A stretch of DNA of 64,000 bases, taken from contig JAACJM010000067.1 of assembly GCA_013368315.1 (NCBI GenBank), positions 1-64,000 on the forward strand. Reading direction: 5' to 3'. Source of the DNA: Tetrapyrgos nigripes. Taxonomy: Eukaryota; Basidiomycota; Agaricomycetes; Agaricales; Campanellaceae. Under the pieces are notes generated by a model, which did not search any database, had not been told where the DNA came from, and saw nothing but the letters and a program-made list of their open reading frames with translations. Position numbers and translations under genes: made by a program. Position 1 is the stretch's first letter, and every line of letters begins with the position of its first letter. Shown here piece by piece: positions 62,273 to 64,000 of the stretch.

Positions 62273-63743
62273 ATGTCCCAGACCGTTATTCGCGAGGTGA
62301 GTTGGTATGGAGTGTCCTAGAAAACGACTGACCCTTCTCGTTGATCCCAGGTTACCCAAAACGTGTGGACTTTCTCTGCGTAAGCTGCGACGTTTCTGCT
62401 ACTACTGTATGCAAAGATTTGACCTGGAATATGAACCCTTTCCTTCATCAACCTCCGGACATGTCAACAACGACAGTCCGTTCAAACTCGGTTTTATGCC
62501 CTTGGGTTTCCGCTCAACGGCCGTGAAGCTCTCCAATGGAGATGTTTGGGTTCACGCTTCTACACCTTTCGACAATGAGACAAAGGAGTCATTGGACAAG
62601 CTCGGCCCCGTGAAGTGCGCTCTTCCCTAGTACATGCTATGCTACCGAACAGCGCTGACGCGTCATTTTCAGATACATCATGAACTCGAGTTTAGCCCAC
62701 CACTTTTTCCTTAGTGCGCCTTTTCTCTGGTTTGCACTCAATACATGTTGTTGACTGACAAATTTTCACTCCTACTCTATTATTGGTCGCGTAGCCGAAT
62801 TCAAGAATGCATACCCAAATGCCAAAATCATTGGTGTTGAAGGTATTTCTGCGAAGAAGGGCATGAAGTTTGATGGAGGTGCGTGTCAGCTGTCTGTTCT
62901 TTGCCTGGACTAGACCAGTCTAGCCTATTCCCGTTCTGGATTACTGACTTGCTCTTATCTACAGAATACGGCAGGGACTCCGAAGGCACGAAGTATGGAT
63001 ATGAGGACGAGGTGCGCTGTGTTCTGTGGTTTAGGGCATACGGATAGGCTCACTCATGACATGTTGGATGTTATAACACGTTGCGGCCCATTCTAGATCA
63101 AAACTTGGTAAGAGTCCTTCACCTCTTCACCTCAATACACTACCCTGACCAATACATTCTCTTTTCTTCAATTATCACCTTTAATTACCCCAAACCATCG
63201 TCTTCATCTTCAGTTTCTTCTCCGGCTCCTCCAACAAAGAGGTCGCATGGTACCATACGTCATCTAAAACCCTCATCGTCGGAGACTTGATGTTCAACTT
63301 GCCCGCTACCGAACAGTTCTCCAAATCTGGCTCGTCTGGAAAGTTGCCGTTCATTAGCACCCTGAGTCCTACGGGCATGTTTTGCAAGAGCACGTTGTGG
63401 GGATTCGGGGTTGATAAAGAGTATGCCCTCGTTCTTTCTTCATGATTTTTTATCTGGTGCTGTTCATCTTTCTGTCCCACCTCAACTTTTTGTCCTTCTT
63501 TTCTAATGATCTGTAATGCTCACATTTCGCTTCTCGGTTTGCAGACAAATGAAGAAGGACATCAAGACGGTCTACGACTGGGATTTCGAGAGGATCATCA
63601 TGGGTCATGGCGTACGTCCTCCTTCCTAATGCCAACTTATACATAACTGACACCACTTTACATGCTCTACCCTCTAGAACGTCATCGAGAAAGACGCAAA
63701 GAAGTCCTGGCAGAGTGCTTGGAGCAAGTATGCTCCTTGGTAA
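62273..63743 (+). CDS. DUF4336 family protein, paralogue C
   Basis: Closest to paralogue B and in tandem with it. MSQTVIREVTQNVWTFS, LGFMPLGFRSTAVKLSNGDV, STPFDNETKESLDKLGPVKY, NSSLAHHFFLTEFKNAYP, SNKEVAWYHTSSKTLIVGDL, FNLPATEQFSKSG and DWDFERIIMGHG are seen. The 11-base microexon is conserved at 63097-63107, here with an ordinary GTAAGA donor. The protein ends YAPW. The His-His pair and terminal GHG suggest the metal site of the fold is kept. Confidence 0.82.
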
Positions 63744-64000
63744 ACGATTAGCGTCTACGGTCTAATGGTTTTGGGTTTGGCGTCGCAAATCACTCTAATA
63801 TGCTTACAATACCCCTCGGATTTACTTTCTGTTGTGATGTACTCGCTCTGTGCTGTGATCATGGTTTTCTGATACAATTGCTTAATGTCTATCAGTTATC
63901 TTCTACTTGGTACCCAGACTCTTCCAGTCACCGTGAGCGAAGAGTGAAGTCACTGTCCCATTCCTTGACGTCCACTAGTACTCCGTCAATGAGCAAACCT
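63744..64000. other. Right-edge flank
   Basis: 3' flank of paralogue C; nothing recognisable. Confidence 0.5.

Overview
The window is nuclear DNA of a filamentous basidiomycete, most likely a mushroom-forming agaricomycete. Host genes are cut into many short exons by introns of roughly 50-70 bases with GT/AG ends, several microexons are present, and gene content is typical of such fungi (EMC1, PP6-type phosphatase, SWC5, BRF1, an ATAD2/Yta7 ATPase, SHMT, GH76, DUF4336). All calls are from reading the sequence; no database search was run.

Layout. 1-28.7 kb is mostly a conserved gene block. It starts with an EMC1 gene running off the left edge, divergently paired with a PP6/Sit4-type phosphatase. 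A tandem segmental duplication follows: two intact zinc-dependent polyol-type dehydrogenase genes with identical exon lengths, and a dead 3' fragment of the phosphatase between them. Next come a tail-to-tail pair of paralogous small secreted proteins with GPI-like tails, the divergent pair SWC5/BRF1, a large bromodomain AAA-ATPase, and mitochondrial/cytosolic SHMT. Between the ATPase and SHMT lies about 2 kb (24.66-26.62 kb) without a convincing gene but dense in perfect short hairpins; it is the least explained stretch of the window.

28.7-34 kb holds a GH76 mannanase-like gene and a single-exon 402-codon gene that closely resembles the ABA3-type sesquiterpene synthase (alpha-ionylideneethane synthase of abscisic acid biosynthesis in Botrytis). 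It is the only intronless long gene here and is a candidate for horizontal transfer.

34-50 kb is a transposon graveyard: a 525-bp hAT-type MITE with 8-bp target duplication, a foldback element inside a dead Copia RNase H, a broken Copia pol, a Ty3/Gypsy gag, two LTR families (A and B) in several copies, and a solo LTR-A with a 5-bp target duplication.

50-64 kb contains three DUF4336 paralogues and a modular zinc-finger gene in which each finger tends to be one exon. The last exon of that gene is interrupted by a gag-only Copia element (TR-GAG type) whose own gag is interrupted by another solo LTR-A with a GTTTA target duplication. This gives a readable order of nested insertions. A decayed zinc-finger paralogue follows.

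Where exon coordinates are given, codon phase was checked across every junction for the phosphatase, both dehydrogenases, the two small secreted genes and DUF4336 copy A. Other gene models are less exact inside the gene.
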